From Klebsormidium nitens (lineage: Eukaryota; Streptophyta; Klebsormidiophyceae; Klebsormidiales; Klebsormidiaceae), in NCBI GenBank assembly GCA_000708835.1, contig DF237812.1:1-26570 (forward strand): DNA of 26,570 bases, read 5' to 3'. This document shows positions 1-9,468 of this stretch, piece by piece. Below the pieces are notes generated by a model, which saw only the letters and a list, made by a program, of their open reading frames with translations, was not told the origin of the DNA and searched no databases. The translations under genes were made by a program, and so were the position numbers. Numbering within the stretch: position 1 is the first letter of the stretch; every line of letters starts with the position of its first letter.

Positions 1-31
1 GGTTGCTCGATAGTCGGAATTGCAAGCACCA

Positions 32-81
32 GGTGCGTCGTTAGTCCGACTTCAAATCCGAAGTCGGACTAACGACGCACC
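32..81. repeat. Perfect 21-bp inverted repeat (hairpin)
   Basis: Bases 32-52 are the exact reverse complement of bases 61-81, separated by an 8-base spacer (53-60). The arms begin GGTGCGTCGTTAG. Pairing stops immediately outside the arms (A opposite A). A weaker hairpin follows (GACCCC at 96-101 against GGGGTC at 125-130). It could be the end of a foldback element, a small-RNA hairpin or a cruciform. No target-site duplication is visible because the window begins just upstream. Confidence 0.8.
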
Positions 82-427
82 ACAGAGCTGCATTCGACCC
101 CGGCCTGCGGCCGCTCGCCGTACGGGGGTCCAATGTAATGGAGGTCTAAGAAAGTGTTAAAGGCTTCACAGCTCTACCTCAGGATTGACAGGTAGGTACT
201 TCAAAAGGAGGAAGACAAGTCCCCTGGGCCGGAGGCTGAGCTTGACAGGGGCGACGATTGAGAGACATCATGTCTGACATGCAGAGTAGGTTGGTGAAGC
301 ATTAATTTGGTGGTGAAGCTTGAAACCCCACGCTGAGTGTGCTCATCCTGGGTCTAGCACTGGCAGCAGTGGAAGGAGATTGCTGCAACTAAGCTTCTAC
401 AAGTTTCAAACGGAAGATCCCTACATC

Positions 428-1516
428 ATGGCAGCTGTCCTGGAGGGCAAGGGCAATGCCCTGTATCTTGCTGCGGACTATGATGCAGCTTTGAAGTGCT
501 ACACCCAGGGGTTGGAAATGGAACCCAGCAATGCAAGCCTTCATACCAGCCGGGCGGGAGCGCATCTGATGCTGGGAGACTTAACTGGTAAGCATTGCGC
601 ACAGATAGCTGTAATCTAGCTCTACCAGCCTGAAGCTTCTGAACAAACCACGAGGTCCGAGGAGGAGTTTCAGAAGCGGCATGTATCTTGTCTGACACAC
701 TGTTGCATCGTCAATCACACGCGCCTTCAATCTGTGACACAGATGGACACTTTTGAAGCATGACAAGATGAGTTGTACTTCCTGTTCGCTTACTTTTGGC
801 CCTTCTTTTATGTTGGTGCACAGGCATGGTCCTGCTCCCCTTGTGGTGCTCCAGTAACGTGCTAAGAAGAGGCCAAGATCACCAGCAATTTTTGTACTTT
901 GCAGCTGCTATCATGGATGCAAACAAGGCCATCGAAATTGACCCCAGCATGAGTTTGGCGTACCTAAGAAAAGGGTGAGATATCGCGACTGGCATCGTAC
1001 TTGACTACCTATTCTGGCTCTGGGCTGGAGTAAATATATCCTTGGTGTTCTGAGGCTTTTGAATGTCCTCAGGGGAGTTCTCTGGATTGGTTTGTCAACT
1101 TCATTGCGGTCGTCTTGCAAATTAAGAACAGACAGGTCCTTTAATTACAAAGCCCGGTCCAGGCATCAGACGCATTCCCCACGTTTTGAACGTTCGTACT
1201 GCTTGAAGATGGGGAAATTTTGAGCGGTTTTCCTGAAGTATTCTGAGTCCTTTCAAATCCAGAAGTTAATGGGCAATGTTACCCTTGTTGAACGGCAGCA
1301 ATACAAGTCACAGCCTGCTAGACTTGCAATGAGAGCTGAAGCGATACCACGTCTTCCAACAATGATGCGATGCTTCTGATTGGTTGCGCAGAATGGCGTA
1401 TTTCTCGCTTGAGGACTGCCAGACTGCCAAGGCAACCTTCGAGGATGCGCTCAAGCTCCAAGTGAACCATCCCCAGTATGAGACATGGATTCGCAAGTGC
1501 GAATTGAAGCTGACAG
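428..1516 (+). other. SGT1-type TPR domain (exons 1-3 of the fusion gene)
   Basis: Translation of exons 428-587, 905-974 and 1392-1516 gives about 119 residues with three TPR-like helical hairpins. Visible signatures are ALKCYTQGLEMEPSNASLH, DANKAIEIDPSMSLAYLRKG and a closing WIRKCE. The sequence DANKAIE..P....AYLRKG and the terminal W-I-x-K/R-C are characteristic of SGT1, the HSP90 co-chaperone that stabilises plant NLR receptors and SCF complexes. The ATG at 428 gives a start like that of plant SGT1, immediately before the first TPR helix. The CS (HSP90-binding) and SGS domains of SGT1 do not follow: I found no exon for them between 1517 and 2608. So this is not a complete SGT1 gene. Confidence 0.7.
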
Positions 1517-4500
1517 GTAATGCTCTTCACATTGTGGCATTCCTCTTGCGCACAAAATGCGTACAAAATGTACAGACAAGCTTTCTCCTCCGTTGTCAGT
1601 CTTTCATCATCATCATTTCAAAACGACAAAGATTCATTTGCGAATTGACTCTTATCTGGAAGACGGTATGCACAGACGGCATATGCAGACTGATGAGACA
1701 TTGATGCTTAAGAGGCTTTGAAGAGAAATGGAGCTTATATCTATGGTTGAAATCGCTTTATCCCAGATGCTCGCTGCCCCAGACTCTTCTAAAAGCTGTG
1801 GAAAAGACCACCTGGGAACAGTAGGCGAATCAGCATGCTGCGGAGTATGTTTTTCTTCCTGTTCACTGTTCAACGTCATCTTTAAATTGCACCGCCCTAC
1901 ATTTGGTAAGCTTTTTGCAAACTCCGCTGTGTTCCTCGGGCAGACCCTGTATGGGGCCAACTCTAGAACTGTGCGAACGGTGTACTCTGCTAGCATGTAA
2001 CGTTCCTGACAACCTCTGCTTCTCTCTTCAGGTCCTGCTATTTCAACAACCGGAGGATCCGGTGCCAGTGGCAGTGGGCAACTGTCTAGAAATCGTAGTG
2101 AGTATGCTTTCTGAATTCGTCCCCGTCTGCCATCATTGTTGAGTCAGCATTGTTGAGTGGCCCTAAGTAATTCCAAAGTGCCCATCTAAGTAGTTGTGGT
2201 TTGTGCACTTAATCTTCAAGTTATTTCCAGCGCCGCGCTGCAGTTGTGCTGGGAAGCACAAAGTGCGCCAGCAATTCATTCCCAGTCGCTCTGGTCCTAA
2301 TGTATTGGTTGTATAGGTTCAAAGTGGATCATTGGGACGGTGTTTCTGTGATACCTATGGACTGTCTTCTTTGCACTGCGTTTATGCTACTTACCCAGAT
2401 CTTCAGTGCACCTTTGCCTCTGTGTACATGTGGCTGTGTCATCTCTGTGTTATTCAAGTAGAGGGGACTCATTGAGCAGGTTGCTTGCAATGTCCTGGTA
2501 TTTGAGAAATGGACGTCCTTATTGGCCGTGTGAAGCTCTGCTGCTCATCGCTGAGCACCAAGAAAAAGTTTGCAAGGTTCTGTACACCTCTTTGAACACC
2601 TCTTTCAGGGTCCAGCGACGATGAGGCTTGGAGTGCCGAGATTGAGCAAGCGGTGGAGGGGGTTACTGCGCACGCGTTCACGGAACTGGATGAGCAGGGG
2701 GTGCTGCATCAAGAGATTTGGGAGCACCCCCAGGCTCGCATAAAGAACCTTGGGATCCCAAAGTACGGGACGCAGCCAAGCCTCCTCCTCCATAAACTTC
2801 CAGAACGAGGCGAGCGGGGAATTAGCAAAGCAAACGAGCTTAAAGCCACGTGCGACGGTCTCCAAAGTGGGGTTGGGCCGCTCGGTCGCACGGTCCTCGG
2901 ACTGGGCCCCTCGGGGGTGGGGAAGACGCGCACGCTCCACGAGCTGTTGTGTGAGCTGTATGGTTTCTATGGCAGCCTCAGCGCGGCGGGGGAACCGGGG
3001 TCACGCGTTTTTGAGGCGGCTTTGATGCGCTTTCACGAGCAGTTTGGGCCAGACTTCGACCAAGCTGCGCGACATCCCAATCCCGACCTCTTAGCCAGCT
3101 TCCGCGGACAACGTTCGAAGGACGCCATCAAGTTCCTCGTCCGCATCTTGCTGGCGTACGCTCTGGGCCTGCTCGCATTCCTCAAGCGCTTTGGAGAGGC
3201 AGCGACGCCCAAAAAATACCTCCTGTTCCAGCTCATTGGGGCAGGCAAGCAAGCGGTGAGTCTCTTGTGTTCGATCCCATCAGGCGAGTGTCATGACCTG
3301 GGGTCGCAGCTTTAAAAATTGTGCATGACAAACTGCGCAATCAGTTGAGGTGTGCATTTGCATTAGTCTTCAGATTGCTCATCAAACCGCTTGAACGACT
3401 AGAGGGAATGTCGCTGACCACTGGACCAGTGGTGTGACCTTCTTACCAGCTGAAGCAGGCGGCTGGCTTGGAATGTTCTGGGGACTCTCAGCAGCCGCAG
3501 TCGGAGTCTTCTTTGGACGCAATCTCGCATGAGTTGCTTACTTTGCAACTAGACAACTTTGCATCTAGAGAATCTTAGTGAGTGCATTCTTTTTCTTGCA
3601 GGACTGGGTACTGCAGATCTGGGAACTGCTGCTTCCTCTCTCCTACGAGTCGGTTGTAAGCAAGCTGCGTGTCATCACCGACGAGCTCCTAGAGCGGACG
3701 GGCCAGGTCTACTTTCCAGCCGCCGTTGATGAGGCTCAAGTCGGGCTGAGAACGCCGGGGTGGTTCGAGGGCACCACGGAGGGGACCGGACGCCCACTCT
3801 TAAGTGCCTTGATCCGACAGTTGGGAGACTCCGTGTTCGAGGGCTACATGTTCCCCTTCACCGGTGAGGGCAGCTTCTTCTGGCATTACACAGGGCAGGG
3901 CGTCTCAGTCTCTAAACTGCTGTCATGCCGTGACCTATGATGATGATCAATAGCTCCATGTAAGCTTCCCCGGATTTCCTGTCAAAAGTAAAGGAAGTCT
4001 TGCGTGACTTGTGCCGACGATGATAGATTCTCTGGGCTAGGATCACCCTTGTCTTTCCGATTCCCTTTATGTTTGTGGCCACCAGAGCACCTGCTCCAAG
4101 CGTTGCGAGTTGGGTTTCATGGCTGGCAGTGACCGCAGTTGTGTATCAGGGCGCATGAAACCGGGTTACCAGACGGTCTCGGACTATCGAAAACTTGGCT
4201 TCAGATAAACCGGCAAAGCCACAATTGACCTTCCCCACAGACCACAACTTTCTGCTTTCTGCTGCGCTACTTTTTGAAGAGAGCTGCCTTTTGGGCAATC
4301 GAGTGTTCCTTGTTATCGGCTCCGCGAGGCATGCGGTTTGGCATCACCAATTTTGCTCTAACCCAAGAATGACCATAGATAAGATGAAGGGACTTGTCTT
4401 CGTTAGTCAACCTTATCGTCTTCAACAACGGTTTCCCTCGGGCATGGTAAGGTCGCCCTCGCCCTGCCAGAATATCCTTGTTGCTTCAGTCCGCTGCCAA

Positions 4501-5893
4501 ACAATCGTTTGCATCGTCGTTTGCAGGCACCGGGTTTGCGATTGCTTCTACCACCGTGCTTGAGACGGGTCTTGCAAAGCAAGGCAGGCATGTGATCTTT
4601 CACGATTATGGCGCCTTCACGGGAGAGTCCGCCAAGGCTTTCGCTAAAGAGTACCTGGGGCGGATGCCCAGCGGGGTCGAGGAGCTGTGGGGAAAGCTGG
4701 TCGCGGGTCGTTATAGATTCACGGTCCAGCTTGTTAACTACATGCTGGAGGAGCCCAATATGCGGCTAGAGCGGGCATTTCAGGAGCTGCGGAGCGAGCA
4801 CACGAATCTGGCTGGGGAGCCCACCTCCAAGACGCTCATGGGCAAATTGCGGCTGTTGAAAGCGAACCTGGTAAATGCTGACCCGAAGAAGTATAACCAC
4901 TTTACGATGCAGCTGAGGGAACTTTTGACGGACCGTTATTTGCTTGGGAGCGGCACCGTGCTAGCGCTGCAGGACGTGGACCTGATTGAGCTCGGTTTCT
5001 GCTTCCTGAGGACTCTGGGCAACCGGCAGACGATGCAGAATCTGTGGGCGATCCTTCAGGAGCCGCTCCCAGCAATCGTAGCAAGAGAGTTTCTGGAGTC
5101 GGAGGGCCTCTGGAACGTGGAGCAAGCGGCCCGCGGCCTCATGTTGAGCCTGCCCTCTGAGCCCTCGGTCTTGGGCCTTGCGTGGGAATGGTTCATTCCC
5201 CTCGCACAGCGGGCTTTCCTCAATCAGGCGAACTTCTCAAGCCACCCCCTCATTAAAAAGATCAGCAACCCCCCTTCCTGCTTCCGCCGCAAGTCGCGCA
5301 TCGTCAGTCTCCCCGGCAAGCGCACGAGCTCCATCGGCATCGGAGACAACTACCTAGTACGGCATGCAGATGAGGATTACGGACTGATCGAATTCGCCTG
5401 TGACCCCGGAGGTCTGACCTTCCTGTTTCCGGAGATCTGGGCTGGCCCGGATCTTGCAAACTTCGCCTACTTTGGGCCGGAGCTCTGGTTCGTTATGCTG
5501 CAGAGCCGGCTGCGTAATGAATTACGCAACAAAATGCAGGCGTTGAACACTGTCCGGCTAAGAACCATGTGGGGGGGGCGTGCAGACAAGGAAGAGAAGC
5601 GGGAGGCGCTGGTGAAGGCGCTGCAGAACCGGAACGTGAAGGGCATCTTGCGAATGATTGTCCTTTACCCGGGGGAGACAAGCTTGAATTGCTACGTGGA
5701 GACCGAGCTGCGTACATCGGGGCGGCTAGAGAAATCGCATGCGTTTGAGGAGGTCCAGATAGTCATTGATGCTACAAATGCACACGAGTACTTCCGTGCG
5801 GAGGACCTTAGCTTTGTAGACTGCCTAAAGAACCGGCCGGCGCTTGGAGCGAGCATGGTCGGGGGGCTAGAACAAGATGCCATGGAGTCGTGA
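428..5893 (+). CDS. TPR (SGT1-like) - Crinkler/RHS-type P-loop NTPase - REase-like fusion protein
   Basis: Seven-exon model: 428-587, 905-974, 1392-1516, 2032-2097, 2609-3255, 3602-3863, 4527-5893. All introns are GT..AG, mostly with good donors (GTAAGC, GTGAGA, GTAATG, GTGAGT, GTGAGT, GTGAGG). Junction phases agree throughout and the exons sum to 2697 nt, giving 898 aa ending at the TGA at 5891-5893. Residues 1-119 are TPR repeats of SGT1 type, 120-141 a Gly/Ser-rich linker, about 150-660 a P-loop NTPase (Walker A GPSGVGKT at 240-247, Walker B-like VDEAQ at 398-402), and about 680-880 a restriction-endonuclease-like domain. CR-class proteins combine such an NTPase with a nuclease and are known as effectors and conflict proteins; the role here is inference. 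The NTPase exon has no in-frame ATG before nt 3025, downstream of the P-loop, so upstream exons are required, and the TPR exons supply them in phase. Alternative: two adjacent genes with an unseen NTPase first exon. Confidence 0.72.
2609..5230 (+). other. P-loop NTPase domain of Crinkler/RHS (CR) type
   Basis: Exons 5, 6 and the first half of exon 7 encode one ATPase module. Walker A GPSGVGKT is encoded near 2905-2930 after a beta-strand-like TVLGL. The Walker B-like strand VYFPAAVDEAQ is encoded near 3704-3740, with DEAQ replacing the usual hhhDE. The splice 3863|4527 joins PFTG to TGFAIAS, a strand with a GTG turn that typically follows Walker B in CR/STAND NTPases. Farther on are GESA..F and LVAGRYRFTVQLV, matching the 'GR.RF' segment I associate with CR NTPases. 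Residue order and spacing fit a STAND-like switch ATPase. I cannot run a profile search, so the family assignment rests on motif order. Confidence 0.6.
5230..5893 (+). other. C-terminal REase-like (PD-(D/E)XK) domain, possibly degenerate
   Basis: About residues 680-880 of the fusion protein. The segment EIWAGPDLANFAYFG..LWFVMLQSRLRNE has the layout of the CR/RHS nuclease core: a GPD turn (residues 750-752), a strand, then a Q-x-K-like motif (LQSR, 768-771), followed by a helix with conserved-looking A and T positions. In active members the second motif normally carries Lys; here it is Arg (771), so catalysis is uncertain. The final strand (HAFEEVQIVIDATN) resembles the closing beta-strand of this fold. 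The last 20 or so residues look disordered. Confidence 0.45.
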
Positions 5894-6770
5894 GGGGACG
5901 ATAGCCAAGGGGCCGAGACTTGATTGACCGCATGAGACTCCATTGAGGACATCGGAGGAACGTTTCGCTGGAATGACGCTAGACTGTCTTGATGAAGTGT
6001 CTGCGGGTCTGCTTGAGCTGTGAGATGTATGCACTGGTGGATGAACTGTATCTTTTCACTAAATCCAATCTGGCAAGTTCAGCGACTATGTTGAGGAGCA
6101 ACTTAATGCTGCCTTCTTTAGCCATGCTCCTCATTGCTTCTTTCGCTACGGTCCTGTGTGGGGTAATGATTGAGGTAGAGGCAGCACGATACACTTCAAG
6201 GACTAAATGATGCTTGGGTGCCATAATCAGGTTACTAAGCTACTAGTATTGCATGCCCGGACGCCATGGCTGATTCGGTCATTTAGTATCGATGCATCTA
6301 TTGGCATGTCCATCTTATTATAAGTCGGATCGGGTTGGCATACCGTACCGGTATGTAGCAAGCGCTCTGGACTTGCGTACGTACATGCAAGATTTGAGAA
6401 AAAGACTATGGCCGCTCAAATTCTGCACATACGTTGAGTTTGTCAAGCAAGGCCCGGTACTCGTTTGAGCCCTACTTAGATGATCTAGCACGTTCCCCGT
6501 ATATTTGTTGCAAGGCTTGCACATTCAAGGGTCGGCGCTCATCATTAATACTTCAGCTCTATAGAAACTGATTATTGGAAAAGGGTATACCTTACCTAAT
6601 TGAGGTTTAGGCCGGCGCTTGGACTTTGCGCCCGCCGGGGGGATCCCCTGGAGACTGTGGCTCAACCATGGACCGGGTGTCGTGACGGGGTCCGACGTGA
6701 CCGACGGCGACGCCGCAACGGTCTTTGCGGCCTTGATTTTACGAACAAGGGTTTAGGTACCTACATCCGA
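5894..6770. other. Intergenic / 3' flank, no gene seen
   Basis: Downstream of the fusion gene. Short ORFs occur on both strands (for example 5979-6224 minus, 81 codons) but lack splice or motif support. Composition is AT-leaning at 5990-6600, then a GC-rich patch at 6610-6730. Probably contains the 3' UTR and polyadenylation site of the fusion gene. Confidence 0.5.
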
Positions 6771-6990
6771 ATCACAAACCAAACCCCACATGGATTCCGT
6801 ATGGGAACCATGCGAATTCCACTTGCATGGAAGCCACCAACTTAGGCTATCTTTTGGCCCCGCATCGTCCACGGGCAGACTTCCGAATGGAGGCCATATG
6901 GGATCCATGCACATGGATGCCGCATGGGAACCATGCTGTGCGGAATTAATGCAATTACCATGCTGTGTCCATGCGGATTCCATGCGGAAC
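6771..6990. repeat. Short-word palindromic satellite cluster 1
   Basis: Dense imperfect repetition of a 10-13 bp word around CATGGATTCC / GGAATCCATG and CATGCGG / CCGCATG, so that the two strands look alike. It starts sharply after ATCACAAACC (6771-6780). The inverted form of that decamer ends cluster 2 at 18628-18637. The open frames through it on both strands are by-products of the repeat. Confidence 0.65.
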
Positions 6991-7605
6991 CCACTCGGTT
7001 CATAGCTTATGCATACGGTACTGACGGCGCTTATATGCAAACTCGCCGGCATGCTTGCGGCACCCATTGTGGCATTCAATGCATCATTCAATCCTCGTCG
7101 GTATTCCACCCGAATATTGCAAAGCACGATCAGTCTGCTTGACTCCTACGGGTTCAACAATCGCAACTTGTTCAGTAGAAAGAAATCAAAGACAATCAGT
7201 CGGTTCACCTCTGTGCGCGCCTCAGTATCTCTACATACTCTGTGACTTAAAAGCTGTAGTTTGGAATCAACGAGCTGTTGACGGACACCTTAATCTGCTT
7301 GGACTGTCAGCCTACCTCTGGGTTCCAACTCTTACCCGACTTGAGTGCGGATTGATCTCGTGTATGCAGCACTTTGCACCGGAAGGCCTTCTCAAGAGGT
7401 GACTACACTCCTCCGTGATCGAAACTTGCGGTGCGCCGGCGCTGATGATGAACTGCAGGAGCGACAAGAAGCAAACGGCAGGGTTAGCATTCTGCGTTCT
7501 CGAAACCGTTACGAAGTTACGAAACCCGATGCGATCGAAACCCGTAGCACCACAACAACTGCTGATAACCAATCAGGGACTAGTCTCGCCTCTGCGGTTC
7601 ACCGT
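6991..7605. other. Intergenic, weak exon-like piece on minus strand
   Basis: No confident gene. On the minus strand a good acceptor (..GCTCCTGCAG) precedes an open stretch at about 7312-7465, reading FIISAGAPQVSITEECSHLL, which could be a further exon of the minus-strand gene. The phase does not join cleanly to the upstream exon, so I leave it unassigned. Confidence 0.3.
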
Positions 7606-7671
7606 TCACCTTCGCATGTCTTCGTTTTGCGGAGGCGACTCCAGAAAGCTCTCAGGTACTAGTCGCTCAGC
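7606..7671 (-). CDS. Possible terminal exon of the minus-strand gene
   Basis: A strong acceptor (pyrimidine run then CAG, complement of 7672-7674) precedes 21 sense codons and TGA at 7606-7608. The predicted peptide is short and acidic (AERLVPESFLESPPQNEDM...). Its phase 0 start matches the phase 0 end of the tandem exon-like units just upstream on this strand, whose copy at 7931 would read ...VVERLLDDFE before the donor. This is a splice-logic inference only. Confidence 0.3.
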   Translation of the reverse strand, partial: AERLVPESFLESPPQNEDMRR

Positions 7672-7740
7672 CTGAAAAAAGTCGTGGGTATAAGCAGGCG
7701 GCTCACTTCCACCGCGCGTCATTTCTAGAACAGACCCAAA

Positions 7741-8300
7741 CTTCAGACCGGAAGAGCGCCTAAACCAATCTGAAACCCCTCACCTCGGCGTTGTCGAGCA
7801 ACCGCTCCACCATTGCCCTCCTTCCAGTCCAGCATACTCTCAAGCTTTCCCAGCACGTCGTTTGGGAAAGGGGGAGCATATCAAACAGACCCAAAACTCA
7901 ACCCGTCTTTGAACCCAAACTCAGAACCCTCACCTCGAAGTCGTCCAGCAATCGCTCCACGACGTTTGCAGCCCAGTCCACCATACTAGACAGTAATAAA
8001 AGCAAACACCTGGTCAAAAGCTGACCCGAAAGCGGACCCCGTAGAACCCAAGATACAAACCCTCACCTCGGCGTCGCCTAGCAGTCGCTCAACGTCGCCG
8101 ACGTTTCACTGTCCAGCTTACTCTCCAGATTCCTTAGTGCGTGGTTTGCAGAAGACGAAGCATCTCAGAGCAAACGCAAACCCAAATTCCGTCTCAGACA
8201 CAACTTCGAATGCCTCACCTCGACGTCTATCAGCACTCGCTCCCCGACCCCCTCCCCTCGGTCCAATATCATCATCAACTTCTAGAGCGCTTCAATTTCA
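7741..8300 (-). repeat. Tandem array of four ~130-150 bp exon-like units
   Basis: Four degenerate copies of a core reading CACCTCGGCGTCGTCCAGCA on the plus strand start near 7781, 7931, 8063 and 8216 (spacings 150, 132 and 153). On the minus strand each copy ends ...GAC(G)CCGAG|GTGAGG, a consensus 5' splice site. Upstream of it lies an AG|TATGNTGGACTGG-like acceptor side. The copy at 7931 has the best frame (MVDWAANVVERLLDDFE, with the acceptor TTACTGTCTAG). The copy at 7781 is out of frame by one base, the copy at 8063 meets a stop, and the copy at 8216 is open but diverged. Flanking intron-like sequence (GGTTTGGGTTC) is repeated too. Confidence 0.6.
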
Positions 8301-8366
8301 AATTCGTAAGCTTCTCAAATTAAAACCACAGGCGGAGAATGAAAGGTCTTTTTCATAGCTTCAAAG

Positions 8367-8648
8367 TCACGTACTTTTAGGCGTCCTCAGGAAGCACCCC
8401 GTCGTCTTCCGCCCCATCTCGCGGCACACGTCCTCGTCCGGCCCTCCGAGGCGGAAGGTGAGGATCAGGTTCTCGTCGCCGGCCGGGGGCGGCTTGTGGC
8501 GGGGCACGACCTCGAACTTGTCGTTCGGCAGGCGGCCGTCCAGATGGAGCTGCCAGATGTGCCGGGCCAGGTCTTCGATCTTTGTTGCGGTCCTGATGGA
8601 CGTTCGTACCGTACTGCTGAGCGTCTTGTCCAAGAAGGCGAGGTCGCC
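8367..8648 (-). CDS. Exon of uncharacterised minus-strand gene
   Basis: After an acceptor (CCTTTCAG, complement of 8649-8656) the frame is open with natural-looking composition. It reads GDLAFLDKTLSS, then TKIEDLARHIWQLHLDGRLP, then KFEVVPRHKPPPAGDENL and GGPDEDVCREMGRK. It either stops at TGA 8367-8369 or is spliced at a GTACGT donor after 8375. I do not recognise the domain. The alternative frames here are Arg/Pro/Ala-rich, as expected for shadows of GC-rich coding sequence. It probably belongs to the same gene as 9469-11590, but the joining phase is not resolved and at least one exon between 8649 and 9468 may be missing from the model. Confidence 0.45.
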   Translation of the reverse strand, partial: GDLAFLDKTLSSTVRTSIRTATKIEDLARHIWQLHLDGRLPNDKFEVVPRHKPPPAGDENLILTFRLGGPDEDVCREMGRKTTGCFLRTPKST

Positions 8649-9468
8649 CTGAAAGGATGCGACCAGATGTCAGCAATAAAGCCGGCAGGTAAGAGCAAGC
8701 TCGTAGAGTCGCTGAGAGGAGACCTGAGCCAGTATCGGCCAATCTGCTGTTGCACAGGTACATCGTCGTCTTGATTTCCACTAAGAAAGCGGTGACCTGC
8801 AGAAATGTATGGTCAAGTTTGCAGGCTCGGCAGAATTTCTTTTCAGAACACAAAACATGGTCGAGAGACAGGAGAGCACGTCAACATATTGTCATTTTGA
8901 AGCAACGTTCCTGGACGGGGTGCGGAAAAGGACCTTGCGGAAAGCTTTCAAAAGACACCCAAATTCATCTTGAGAGAGAACACTGAAGCACATGGCGTAC
9001 ATTCAAAAGATGGTATCGAACGTTGCTGGCAGACCTGTAGGGCCTGAAGTGGCCCAGACCACGCCAAAGTCTGCAAGAGAGTTCCGACATATGAAAGGCC
9101 AAAAATGCACGGAAGTTGAGCAACAGTGTGGATCAGGCTCTGCCGCACCCTGTGTTGAGACTTGGAAAAAACCTTCTCTCAATTTCGTTCCAATTCTGCG
9201 GCGGAGACAATTGAAAGTTTTTCTTAGGACAAAAGTACGGCCATGACAGCGAGGTCGACCAACAGTGCACTTCAGCAGCTGCAATCTGGTCTGGAAGCAG
9301 ACTCTCAATCGGGTTAAAGAACGGTTCAGCCGTTGAGCGTAACAAACGGCGAATCCTACCCGTTTTCGGGAAAGCATCTATCAAGCGTCTGAAATCAGGG
9401 CCAAAATTTTCCACGGTCTGCCGTGTCCCCAACTGCTATTTCCTTTTCAACGAAGCTTGGAAACTCAC

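Noticed and set aside
1517-2608. Possible CS (HSP90-binding) domain exons that would complete a normal SGT1 gene
   Set aside because: I read the forward frames of these introns and found no CS-like strand pattern; only the 2032-2097 Gly/Ser-rich exon fits the splice phases.
8377-8853. 158-codon minus-strand ORF overlapping the 8367-8648 exon
   Set aside because: Its second half is Arg/Pro/Ala-rich low-complexity sequence, while the neighbouring frame is balanced and protein-like and starts at a clean acceptor.
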